Assembly: GCA_033439295.1 (NCBI GenBank) | Contig: JAVTLE010000011.1 | Location: forward strand, 2,108,082 to 2,172,081 | Direction of reading: 5' to 3' | Length of the DNA: 64,000 nucleotides | Origin: Deuterostichococcus epilithicus | Taxonomy: Eukaryota; Chlorophyta; Trebouxiophyceae; Prasiolales; Stichococcaceae | Shown: piece after piece, positions 23,001 to 34,054 of the stretch | Numbering within the stretch: position 1 is the first letter of the stretch | Layout of the letters: each line of letters begins with the position of its first letter | Translations under genes and position numbers: made by a program | The notes under the pieces: model-generated | Told to the model about the DNA's origin: nothing | Database searches by the model: none | What the model saw: only the letters and a program-made list of their open reading frames with translations

Positions 23001-26000
23001 GAGCCGGGCTGCTGTACCACCGCGGCTCCCACCAGGTGCTCAAACGTGCTGGACCCTGAACCTTGAGCGCTGAACCCTGATTCCAGGGTTCTGGCGCCCG
23101 CCGCCGCCGATGACGGTGTCTGCACAAGTGCTCGATCGGTATGAACTGCAGCGCCAACCGCCGGCGGTGCACCCGCACCCAGCAAGTTGAGCCTGGCACA
23201 TCGGGGCGACGCGGGACTGCCGATGTAACCCTACATGCCCAGAGCTCTGCGGCGGCCGCTGAGGCACGGCTCTATGGGTTAGCAGTGCGCCACACCAGCT
23301 GCGCAGTGCTGTCCTGCGGCGGTGACACACTCGTGGCATTGCAAACCGTGCAGAACCCCCCTTACAGCATCACGTCAGCAGTGCTGCTCGCAAATTGCCG
23401 TGGCAGCGGCGGTGTCCAGATGCTCACTGCTCTCGTTGGCAGGGTGCCTGCAGGGCCACGTGCGCGGAGCCGGGTGCCAGTCCCTGTGCAGCAGCGGCGC
23501 GCTGGCGGCCTTGAAACGCCTGGATTTGTGCGGAACGTTTACAAAGTCACGCACACAGCATCGAACCGTGTCCGAACCGCACTGCGCAGGCCGCCTACAA
23601 GATCACGTCGGCGGTGCTTGCCGACGACCCCTACGCCACAGAGGCGCTGGCGGTGCACCTGGCGGCCGCGGTGGAGCTGCGCCGCACCTCTGAGCTCTTC
23701 CTGCTGGGCCACAGGTCTAAATTCTCGTCTCTTTGACGGCATTCCATGATCAAAACTCTCGCCTGGCACCTCATGACGGCGCCGCACCTGCGAGCTCTGG
23801 CTGCTGGGGCACAGCTTCGTTCTCGTCTCGTTGACGGCATTCCGTGGTTGGCAACTCGCCTTGCGCCCCATGGCGGCGCGCCCCTCCGGCCTCCCGATGC
23901 CGGGCCCCAGGGATGTTTGGGTGTGATTGGTGGTGGCGGTGATCGCATCATGTATTGCGCGCCTGGCGGCTGCGCTGGAGCTGCGCTGCACCTCCGGCAG
24001 CTCCCTGCTGGGCCACAGGCCTGCTTGCATCTCGTTCCCTGTCCATCGTGCCCTGCATCAACGGCTCCAACTCTGAACCTCCGACCTGTTCACTGGGCCA
24101 CAGGCTCCTTTTCGATGCCCTCGGCCGGTGCTCGGAAAGCCCACCCTGCATCATGGAACCTGCTCTGCTCGGCCAGAGGCCCGGGTGCAGGGGCTCCCAA
24201 CGCTTCGTGTCGCTCTGCCGCGCTGCAAGCTTGCAGGCAAGGCTGCAAGGCAGGGGGGCGGTGGCTGTGATGCTGTCCTCATGCGGTTGTGACACCCTGC
24301 ATGCAGGCTGATGGACGAACACCCTGGAGATGCCATTGCGTGGTACGCTGCAGGCTGCTACTACATGGCCTGCAGCCAGGTGCGCTGTGGCTGGTGCTTG
24401 TGAAGGCCGCTGGGCGCCCTGATTTAAAGCTGGGTCGCTTCGCCTCTGGGCTGCCGCCGATAACGCGCCGCTTTGCAGGTCTGCAGGCCCTCTCAAGCCT
24501 TGAGGGTTTGCATGTTTGCGGGGTTGCGGCTGAACGGCATCTCGCTGTAACTTGCCGGCGTCTCTCAGCGGAAGGGTTTTGCGACTGCAGTTTGACGCGG
24601 CGCGCCGGTACTTTGGGCGCGCCACGGCCGCGGATCCGCGCTTCGCTCCAGGGTGGCTGGCCTACGGCGACGCCTTTGCGGCACAGGACGAGAGCGACCA
24701 GGTGCACCTCTGTTGGCTCGGTCAGGGTCTACATCCGAGGTCCAGGTCCGGGGTCGGCAATGGCGTGGTCCGCAGCCAGTCGCAGGCCTGTCTGCCAAGT
24801 CGAGAAACTGGATGCCGCCGCTGCTACTGCTGCTGCTGCGAGCGCCGCACCAGCGCCTCTGCTTGGACCGCAACATGCCCCGATGCAGGCGAATGCACGG
24901 CCTCGCTGTGGCTTACCGGAACCTTGACACGGAAGCAGGAATGAACTCCACACCTGCCGCCAACAGTGTCGACGCGGTGCATGGCGCGCGCAGAACTGTC
25001 GAACGCTGACCCTTGAGGTGCTCGGTCCGTCGCAGGCGATGGCAGCGTACCGCACGGCGGCGCGCCTGTTCCCGGGACTGGCGGCGCCGCTGGCGGGGCT
25101 GGGCACCGAGTATGCGCGCCTCAACAACCTGCCGCTCGCGGAGCACATGTTTGTCGCCGCTGCACGGTGCGGCGCATTGCGGTCCGGACTGCACACGCAG
25201 CATGACTCAATTGAGGGGCCGTGTGCACCTGCGGGCATGCGATCCAGTGGCATCCTGATGGCATCTTGGGCGATTGGGTGACCCAGCACCCAGACACACT
25301 GCACGGCAACGCGGACATCCGCCACTTGTCCGTCAAGTCGCTCATCCTCCCCTTTTCGCTGCCTGAAGCAGCGCCTCCTGGAGAAGGATCGACGCTCGTG
25401 GCCTCGTGTCTTCCACCCGTGCCGCATTGCTGCTGGACTGGACGATGGCAGATGCCTTCCTCTGCCTGTGCAGAATGTGCTGAGCGGACCCGCTGCTGGC
25501 ACGCAAGGGTGGCTGCGCATGGCACTGCGGGCATTCACTGCGACGATCATGAAGTGCACATGTGCCAGCATGACAGAGCATCACCCAGCGACGTTTCCAG
25601 CCTGTAACCAGAGCCTTGCCGCGCCATTGAGGTGGCGACCAGCGGCGAGCTGTGTTTTCGGTTCGTGTTCGTTGTGACAATTCATTCTATTTCATTTCGT
25701 TCCTCGTTTTAAAATCCCGCAGGCTGTGCCCGGCGGACCCGCTGCTGGCACACGAGCGCGGGTGCGTGGCGCTGCGGGCGGGCGACGCCGCCGATGCGGA
25801 GCAGCAGCTGCGCGCCGCGCTGCGCCTTGCCGGCGGCGGCGGCCCCGCAGAGACCGTCGGTGGGTGGCTATCGATGAGGTTTCGGTGCGGTGCACGTGCA
25901 TGTCAATCAGGCTCGAGGTTTCAGATGCATGCCAACCAGGCCCAGCGGCTGCCAGATGGAACCGAGGCTGGGGGTGCGGCTCAGGCCGCCCCCGCCGTCA

Positions 26001-26789
26001 GTGGCGCCTCTTGCGTCCAGGCACCGCAGAGGCAGGGCCCCTGCTACTCGCAGTTCCTCGAGACACATCCCTGGAACGCGTTGCCCCTGGGACGCCAGCA
26101 GAAAACGAGCGACAGACACGAAACCACGGCCTGCATTGGCGCCGGCCTTGCTGCCAGGGACCCCCCGCTGACCAGCCCGCTTTCACGTGACAGCAGCATC
26201 ATCATATGTCTAGCGTATTTAAGGAGCCTTTTAACACCTTCCTTATATACCCCGGATTTCCGCTGGAAACCCCGAACCTGCCTGCACCGCAGCCTGGGAG
26301 CCGACGTGGCTGGCGCTGGGGCACGCGTTGCGGCGGCAGCGCCGCTACGACGAGGCCGCCGAGGCGCTGCGCACCGCGCTGCGGCTGGCGCCTGGGCGCG
26401 GCGCCACCCGCACGGCCCTCGCCTTCACCCTCCAGCTGCAGGCACGCGTGCGCTGTGAAGATGAGCAACGACCCTGTGGTTGAGTCGGGGCTGCTGCTGC
26501 GGCGCATATTTGGCTGCAAGTTGCTGGAGTGTCTGATTTCGGTCCGGCCGATGGGACCCGACCAGCGGCAGCGAGAAACGTTGCAGCTTCTGCCACAGCA
26601 TGTGATCAGAGCAGAGCAGAGCATGAGCCCTTCTCTGTGCCGGTACAGGGCCAGCTGCTGGAGGCGATCGAGGAGTACCACAGGGCTCTGGCGGTGCGGC
26701 CGGAGGACGCCTTTGCGACAGAGATGCTCAGTGTGGCGCTGCTCGACGCCTGCCCCTACCAGGACGACATGGGGCTGTCGCTGCCGTAA
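20014..26789 (+). CDS. CDC16: Anaphase-promoting complex subunit 6 (CDC16), TPR protein
   Basis: TPR scaffold subunit of the APC/C ubiquitin ligase that drives anaphase and mitotic exit. Resolved exons: 20014-20042, 20199-20319, 20842-21036, 21200-21367, 22086-22186, part of 22480-22640 and 22800-23033, 23590-23714, 24307-24379, 24591-24701, 25036-25166, 25723-25859, 26293-26441, 26649-26789. All phases close except between 22.2 and 23.0 kb, where Gly/Ala-rich insertions hide the edges. Exons 1 and 2 give LRALVHDALAKHLTDSAAFF, then RFRYLAARCLAATGEW, ALRADPFCYEAFQ, ALVERHMLG, KITSAVLADDPYATEALAVH, GDAIAWYAAGCYYMA, DAARRYFGRATAADP, AMAAYRTAARLFPG, WEPTWLALGHALRRQRRYDE and AIEEYHRALAVRPEDAFATE; the order and spacing match plant CDC16. 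Two introns (after 20319 and 26441) look like GC-AG. Five introns carry copies of exon edges. Confidence 0.93.
20692..20771 (+). repeat. Exon-edge echo of CDC16 exon 3
   Basis: Copy of the acceptor and first about 75 nt of the exon at 20842, lying 144 bp upstream inside the intron. In the first 56 aligned bases I count about 45 matches, including the block AGCACCGGCGGTGC. An in-frame TAG replaces a Gln codon, so the copy cannot encode the exon. Confidence 0.85.
21453..21518 (+). repeat. Exon-edge echo of CDC16 exon 4 tail
   Basis: Copy of the last about 66 nt of the exon ending at 21367, located 148 bp downstream in the intron; about 49 of 66 positions match by eye. It would read AACSAAVPHADPACREVFEL against AACFAAALRADPFCYEAFQ. 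The donor GT at the copied edge has decayed. Confidence 0.75.
23342..23390 (+). repeat. Exon-edge echo of the CDC16 23590 exon (5' side)
   Basis: Copy of the acceptor and start of the 23590 exon, about 240 bp upstream. Shared core is ATCACGTC(A/G)GC(A/G)GTGCT; it reads YSITSAVL against YKITSAVL. Confidence 0.75.
23674..24185 (+). repeat. Tandem array of CDC16 exon tails and donors
   Basis: The end of the 23590-23714 exon (GTGGAGCTGCGCCGCACC, through CTGGGCCACAG) is repeated in the following intron at about 23761-23842, 23960-24035, 24062-24115 and, weakly, 24155-24185. The 23960 copy matches the real exon over about 60 nt including CTGCTGGGCCACAGG. The first copy also repeats the intron's own start (TTGACGGCATTCC), so the unit spans exon end plus donor plus intron. 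Copies are progressively diverged. Confidence 0.85.
25470..25532 (+). repeat. Exon-edge echo of the CDC16 25723 exon
   Basis: Copy of acceptor plus about 60 nt of the exon at 25723, 250 bp upstream. It shares the uninterrupted GCGGACCCGCTGCTGGCAC and TGCGGGC blocks; roughly 48 of 60 positions match, with one inserted base that breaks the frame. Confidence 0.85.
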
Positions 26790-27549
26790 AAGGGTGTGCC
26801 GTGCGGCAACGCATGGCCCAACGGGCTGAGGTATCGTGTCTGCGCCGCAACGGGGGCGGCCCTTCGACGCCTGCCACCACCAGGCCGGCTTGCCAGTGTG
26901 CGCAGTGGCAGAGCGGCGGGGCTGCGGTCCTGCCTGCATGGAGAGGAGACAGAGCAGGGCTTGCACAAGGCAGGGGCTGGCACCAAGCTACATGTTACGC
27001 AGGGCCTCTGGACCTTTCGAGTGACGCTGGTTGTGTCACACCGCCGACTGGGACTGCGCCGAATGTGAGGGCGCAGGTTTGCGGCCGAGTGGCCCTGCGG
27101 CAGACTTGCCCTTTCACAAGTGGACGTACCTACCTACGCCGCGCATCCGAGGCTCTACATACATGCACATACATACCTACGTCATCTGCTGCCTTAAAGT
27201 AAGACTACATGACGTCATGCAGCAGACCACAGAAACGCCAATAGCGAAAGACACATTCTGCATGTAGTGCTCAACACACTTGACACTGCCAGCAGCAAAC
27301 ACAGAAAACCGAGTTTGTGCGCTCAGGGTCGATCAACCGCATGTTCGTGTGCGGCAGCTGCACACTACAGAAGTACCTGCCTATCCGATGAGCTGGCTAC
27401 AGGATGTGTTGAATATCTACGCTGCTCGTCTCGTCAGCAGCCTTGCCGCCGGGAGCGCCACGCAGCGTGGGGGTGGCATCAGTACTATGCACAGCCTCCG
27501 AAACGCTCTGCCATCCCTTTCTCGCGAAACAGAGCCCGCTGTTGCCGCC
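26790..27549. other. Convergent intergenic region
   Basis: 3' flanks of CDC16 (+) and Ro60 (-). Contains a short imperfect ACATAC/CTACC-type simple repeat at about 27125-27185. No gene seen. Confidence 0.5.
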
Positions 27550-30500
27550 TCACAGCTCGCCAAGGACGAATTGGCGCATGACCTCGGGCACGCCGGCGTC
27601 CAGGCCCGGGATGTCCAACATGCCCGCATCCTCCGGGTCGGCGATGCTGTTGTAGCTGCCCGCAAATGCCAGCACCTGCATGCCGCAGGATGCACATGAG
27701 CGGGGCGGTTGGTTTGGCGATCGCCGGACAGTGCTAGGTTGCACAAGCGGCGGCGTTCCAAGTGGGAGCTGCAGCCGCGGTCTGGAGGCAATGCTGTCCG
27801 GCAGACAAGCAGATGACAGCACTAGGCAGACGACTGCATCGACAGCGCACCAGCAGGCGCGCATCGATGCCGGTCTTCTGGCGGTACTGCCGAAGCGCCT
27901 CGGCGGGGTGGATGCCGCCGGCCCACGTCTCGCTGTCCGTCATCACCACGAAGCAGTCCACCTGTGCGAAAGCAGGGTTCAGGGTTCGAACCCACCACTC
28001 CACACGAGGCATGAGCTGCGGGCCAATGGGACGCAAAGTGCGATGGACGCGGCAGCAGATCTGCCAGGTTCGTTCTCGTATCTGGCCGAGGACCGCCGAA
28101 TGGGAAACGGTTCAGGACAAGGATACTCACTTGATGGGGGGAGGGGTGGGAGGGGGCTGGGGGCTGGCTTCCGTCTCACCTTGATGCCCTTTTCCAGGGC
28201 GTACACCATTGGCAGCGCGCAGTCGGTGCCGCCGAAACGGCCGCTGCTCGCCTTCATGCGCGCCGCCTCCAGGCTGTCACTTGCGCGCAGGCCCAGCGGC
28301 TGCGGATGGAATGGAGACATGATACGCGCTTGCAGCAGAGCCGACTGGAGCATCATTGCCGAGCAGAGTTGATCCGCCGCCGGCTGTCACACGACAAACA
28401 ACACGAGAAGGTGCTGCTCCATCGACTGAGGGCGAGGCACACCTCGAACTGCGTGTTAAAGGCCATGTCTGTGACGCGTGCCTCGCCCTCCGAGCGCAGC
28501 AGGCACATGGCGACCGCCGCTGCGGCGTCCCGCGGCGTCAGCGCCGACATGCCGGCGCACCTGCGGCCAGCGAACGCCATGGGGTTCAGGGTCGACAGCT
28601 GAACCAGCTCGCCCGCACGGGCAGCGCTGCAGAGGACTGCACTGTGCAACCTCAGCTGTGAACCTTCCGTCTGCCTGTCTGGGGAGCCTGAACACTCTGT
28701 CACGCAAGCTGTAGGCCCAACGGCCGCCCGAGCCCTTCCTGGCACGCCTGTGCGTCTGCAACACCAAAGCGTCTGACGAAAGAGCCCGCAATGAGGCCCT
28801 GAACCCGACGAGAGGCTTACTTGCAAAAGTCCATGGAGCCCGACACGTCGACGCCCAGCAGGAAGCGCTTGCCGGTGGGCTGCACGTGGCGGAAGGCGTG
28901 GTAGAAACCCGCATCCAGCGCCGCCACGATGTCCGGGTGCGGCTCCCACTGCGCAGACCGCAGCCGCACTCTCGATCACACGTGCTGTCAGGCAGCGAAC
29001 CCCGCAGCGCTCAGCGTTCAGTGCACGTGCTCGATATGAGGACCCGAGGGTCGGAGACGAAACCCGCAAGCGCCGCTGCAGCGGCTCGCATGGGGGGTGA
29101 GCGGCGAGCATGCAGGGTTTGCAAGCCACGCAGAGTCGCCCGCGCGAGCCACGCACAAGACGCTCACCGTCATGCTGCCCAGGTCGCCCCGCCCGGCGGC
29201 GTACACCCGCAGCGCGTTGAGCAGCACAATCGGGTGTGCCCGTGCGGCCTGCGTGGGGAATGACGAACCGGGTTGGAAACTGTCAACCAGCGACGTTGGA
29301 GTGTTGCTGTACTGTCAGGTGCTCCCGCGGGCCCCCACCCTACCCGGCTGCCAGAATGGCGACCGGGTGCACTCAGCGGGCGACGCAGTTCCTGGCAGTG
29401 CTCTGCAAGGCTGCGCCCCGGGGAAGAGTGCATGCCAGCGGCCAGTGGGCGTGGGCCCGCAATTGCGCCGGCAGCACGTCGTCTGAAGGCGAAGGTCAGT
29501 GGCATAACGAACCTTCATGGCGTCGGCGTCCGAGAAGCGGGCCGCCACCGCCTGGAGGTGCTGCTGTGCGGAGCCGCACCGCGCGGGGTCAAAGGCGCCC
29601 AGCGAGGTGAGGCGCCCCAGGCTGCGCGTGAGCGCCGTGAAGGGCATGCCGACGCCCAGCAGCGCCCCCCACACGTCCAGGCTCTTGAGCAGCCGCGTGT
29701 CGCCGATGTGCTCCCTGCGAGCGACGAGGCGAAGGGTCAGGGGTGTGAGGGAATCATGTCACCAGTCGAGGCGTCGCCACATGGTGTGTCTGCAGCCGGG
29801 GTTCCACGGCTCGCAGGCTGGCCGACCCGACAGCCAGCTGCTGGTCCGCGACTCGTCATGTGGCAGATTTTGTGCGGCGCCTCACCGGCTGAAGCGGTGG
29901 CGACGGATGAGGTCGCAGACCTCCGCCTCGGTGACGGGCGGTACCGGCGCCTTGGGCTTCCTCTCGACCCGCCGCTTCTTTGCCAGCTGCTTCGCTCCCG
30001 CTGCCTCGCCCGCTGCCTCGCCCTCCGCCGCCGCCTCANGCCCGGCCGCTGCGGCGGCCGGCTGCTGCTGGCTGGGCTCCGCTGGGGCCACCGCCGGCGC
30101 CGCCTCTGATGCCGCAGCTGCAGCAGCGTCGGGCTTTGCCGCCGCGGCTGCGGCGTCCTGCGCTGGCGCCGCCGCCTCCTCGGGGGCCTGCACCATCTGT
30201 GCCTGTGGTTGACCGAGTTGCCGAGAATGTCAGAAAATGGAAGCAGATAGCAAGCAGCCCATCAGCCATGATGTACTCCAATCGTCAGCGCTTGAGAGCC
30301 TGGTTCGCAGCAAGCAGCATGCGCACACAGCATATCGGGACTGCGGCTGCAGGCGGCAGGAAGCTCGGATGAAGTTGCGCGCCATGCTGGGAGCTGCCAG
30401 GGCCCACAAGGCGCCCCACCTTTTTGAGGCGATGCGCAGCAGCGAGGTAGGCCGAGACACGCCCGTCGGCGTCCGTTGCGGGGGCCGCCTCCTCCTCCAC

Positions 30501-33229
30501 GATGAAGCGGAACACACGCTGCATTTCCTCGACCTGGCGTCAACACACCAGAGTGGATGAGACAGCACTGGGCTGATGGTGGCATGCACGGGATTGCTGA
30601 GCTTGTGGTTGACCGGAACACGCCTTTCACCTCCAACTCTGCGGCGAGCAGCAGGCACAACTGCACGACTAGAGAACAGATGAAGACGCTCTCACTGAGT
30701 TTTCCAGAAGGTGCAGCGCGTTCTGAGGCATGAAAGGAAAGGAGGCGACTCACCCGCTGGTCCAGGGCTGCTGCGGTGTCGGCGGATGCGTCAGCTGGTC
30801 GGGCGCTGGGCGCCTCGTCCACTACCTCCCAGCTGCCGTCCTCGTCTCCGCCCGCCGGCGAAACCAGGCTGGCCTTCTCTAGCTCACCTGCGCGGAGAAC
30901 GGTCTCAGACTGGACGTGCAACAAAAGTGAACCAAGTTTTTCTATGGGGAGTGTGGCGTTGCCGCCGGTGTGCGTGCACCCCCAGGCCTGTTTCAGTGCA
31001 GTTGAGAGCAGCCCCCACCTTCTGCACAATCATCATGCACTGAGGGAGCCTGGCCTCCCGCTGCGCCACCGTCATGATGCGGTTGCGGTGCAGGCGGGCA
31101 AACCTGGAGTGACCTCCGTCAACGAATCAGGCAGCGGGTTTGCTGCACGTGCACCCATATAGGAGGCGTGGTCACCTGCAGCGCGGGCCGCCTCCTGGCG
31201 TGCGGCGGCGGTGCGGATGAAAGCCGGCTGCGGGTGCGCCAAGCGCAAAAGGTCCCGGCTGCTCCAGCCGCCTCGCTGCACATACTTGGTGACCTGCGAA
31301 TCCGGTGCGAATCACAAGTCATAGTGTCGACCACTTGCTTTACCCCAGACCCTCGGGTTGGGATCAAGATGTAGGGATTCCGCTGACCGCCACTTGCATC
31401 GATGTGCCGCAATGCAACAATGGTCATGCTGCCATGATGCACTGTGCGGTGCAGGGCAGCAGGCTTCAGGGCCGCCGCAGAGGCGAGTGGCGGGAGCCGC
31501 ACAGTGGCGCAGCGCAGAAGCGACACATGGGCGGAAACGGGAAACGGCGGACTTGGTAGGCCAGCGCCAACGGCGTCTTGGACAGGTACCAGTTGGCGAC
31601 GGCGTGCCGCATCGCGCGGCCCCAGGACGCATTCCCTGCCGTGCGGCCCTCCGATTCCGCTACCTCCTGCGCAGGACGGAGCGACAGACCATGAGCGCAG
31701 GGTCAGGCTGGTGCCTGGTCGACTCCGCCAGTCGAGCCGACCGGACGTCGGGTGCCGGCTCGCCCCAGATGGCTGCCAGCAGGGTTTGCATGTGTTGTGC
31801 CCATCGCCCGCCAGCTGCACCGGGGGCGGGTAGACTGCTGCTGTTCTGCAGCAGGTGTGTTGGAAGCATAGTATTTGCAGGAAAACCAAGCTGTAACGGA
31901 CCCGGTTGATGGCCTTGCAGTAGGCGACGAAGTCGAAGAGCGTGGACGCTGTGCGACAGACCTCGGGCAGCGCATCAAAAGCCGCCCGCTTGGTTGGCAC
32001 GTCGCCCAGCCTGCCGCAGGAGACGAACACGCATCTCGTGAGTTCGTGTGGTGTCAGCGGCATGATGTGCCGGACTGCTGCGCCGTCGACAGCATGCGAA
32101 ACTGTCATCCGTCACCAATTGCAGCAGTACTGAGCGGCATGGCCGCACAGGCTGCGGCAGCTGCCACGGCCACTCGCGCCACCCCAGCAGACCGCTGTGC
32201 CACACGCTGTGGGAGGATCATCACGCCCACCGGCAGCACATGGCCAGGGCGAAGACGCCGGGCCCCTGCTTCGGGGCGCGCCCCTTGGTGCTGACGGCGA
32301 GTACCTCCGCCACCACCTCGAGGCCCTTGCCCGTGTCGAGCAGCGACTTCACACCCCGCGCCGCCTCCAGCGTCAGCTTCTGCAGCAGTGCGACATGGAA
32401 TGAGGTGAACTGCCTGTTGTCCCGGGAGGCAGTGCGTCCTGAATCCCAACACGGAATGCAGCCCGCGTTCTGAGAGTCAGTGGGTGGCGGCAGGGCGGTT
32501 GCTGTGGCAGCACCTGCTCTGTCACGTAGTAGGTGCCGCCCTCGGAGCCGATGATCAGGAAGCGCCGTAGCTTGGCCATGTCGTCGACCTGCTCGGATTG
32601 CAAAGCGGAAAGGTGTCACGCATGGTACAGCAGAGTCCCCAGCTTCCCAACGCCGTGCTGCTGCTGGCGTCCGGCGGCCACCAGTGTCGGCCTCGGCAAA
32701 TTGCTGCACGCACCGCTGCATTGTGCATATCATGAAAGACTCCTATATACAGCTATCCCAATCATGCACACATCGGCACTGCAGTGCACCTGGAACGTGA
32801 AGCCGCCGGCGTTGTTTGGCTGCTGGCGCTCGTTCAGCGGCTGGCTCTGCGGCACTGCGTCCGTCAGGTCGGCTGCCTGGCCCTGCGTTCCAGTACGAGC
32901 ACGAATCCAATGAGTATGCAGTTGCTTTGAAAGGAAGAGCAGCTTGTGCTCATCACAAGGCAAGAGGCCGTCCAACATGCATGCCGCATGACTCAACCGT
33001 GCTTTGCAGCCGGACAATGAGGCTGCAACAAGCGTCATGAATTATATGCGACCAGTTTGAATCTGAATGCTGAGACGCGGCCAGACAAGCGTGTCTGCAG
33101 CATGGTGCAACATCGCGGCTGATGATTTACAGTAGCGACAGCCCCGACTCCAAGACAGTGCAGTGCATACGATAGTCGGCGCACCATGATCCCACCCAAG
33201 TGAGCGCCCTTGAAGTTGCTGGCCGCCAT
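27550..33229 (-). CDS. RO60: Ro60 (TROVE and vWA domain) RNA-binding protein
   Basis: Ring-shaped HEAT-repeat protein that binds Y RNAs and misfolded small RNAs in quality control. Exons from 5': a probable first exon 33131-33229, then 32790-32882, 32514-32588, 32231-32379, 31902-32010, 31553-31666, 31176-31293, 31019-31113, 30754-30909, 30420-30533, 29886-30202, 29513-29714, 29168-29248, 28821-28948, 28443-28560, 28180-28299, 27851-27961, 27550-27675; all phases close from 32882 down. Motifs match human Ro60 in order: [84 protein letters not shown] (vWA MIDAS DxSxS, near residue 608), [36 protein letters not shown] and [19 protein letters not shown]. At about 774 aa it is longer than human (538), owing to an acidic insertion (30754-30909) and an Ala-rich insertion ending in [10 protein letters not shown] (29886-30202). 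The start exon is inferred only from phase. Confidence 0.93.
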
Positions 33230-34054
33230 GACGCTGCGCTTGGCCGACTTTTAACGAGGGAAAAGATGCTCGCAGGGCGAACTGTCGATTGGTGCTGTGG
33301 GTCTGGAACTACGCCGCGCCTCTGAGTGCCTTGTGGCTTCTGACTGCTCAAAAGAAGAGTGTCTTGGCTGCAGCTGAAGAGTGGCGAGGAGGAAGCAAGT
33401 TTGCTGCAGGACAGCAGGAACGAAATGAGTTCCGTGCTTGTGATCGGAGGGGTTCCCCCGCACATGCAGCTGCCCCTGGGCTCGAAGCTGCCGGCAACTG
33501 CGGCGGGTAGTCCTGCTGCAATTGGACCCCGCCCACTTGCACACCACTGATAGCACCACAGGAACAGAATGATACTGAATCATGAACAACGACTGGCTTG
33601 CTCTGCATTGGCCGATTTTCATTGGTTTGGTGTAGCCTATGCGCTGCCGCATGCAGGTGCTGCTGGCTTTGACAGGTGCTGGCGCCAGTGGCGCCAACCG
33701 CATCGCTGACCCCAATATTTGGGCATGTAGGACATTGATGTACAATCATTAATGTATCTAGCTCTTGCGGTTGACCAGCATGTAAAAGATGCAATGGCAT
33801 CCCGTTGTCCAGGAGTCTAGTGAATGTCGCAAGGAAAACTCTAAGGTAAGTTCAAAGCCTTCGCGAATAAAAGCCTTCGTGAATACGAAAAAGAATGCCT
33901 GCTGATCCAAAGCGTCTCCAGATGAATAGTTGTGACAACAGAGGAACACGGTGCCAAAGCTGGGCGCGGCGGCTCCAATTGCCGCGCAAGTAGGCGTATC
34001 AACAAGCCCACCCGTCCTGTTTGGCTGAACCCCTGAAGCTTTTGCCGAGCCTGC
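33230..34054. other. Intergenic region upstream of Ro60
   Basis: About 825 bp between the probable Ro60 start and the stop of the tandem GST_N gene, both on the minus strand. Lower GC, no convincing reading frame. Expected to hold the Ro60 promoter. Confidence 0.45.

Noticed and set aside
23040-23100. CCCTGAACCTTGAGCGCTGAACCCTGATTCCAGGGTT, possible degenerate telomere array
   Set aside because: Units do not keep the TTTAGGG register; more like a short inverted or imperfect repeat.
27974-28000. GGTTCGAACC string resembling a tRNA B box (T loop)
   Set aside because: The flanking bases do not form a 5-bp T stem on either strand and no acceptor stem or A box fits; it lies in a Ro60 intron.
31119-32108. 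330-aa minus-strand open frame as a single exon
   Set aside because: Only two short parts align with Ro60; the rest is intron that happens to lack stops.
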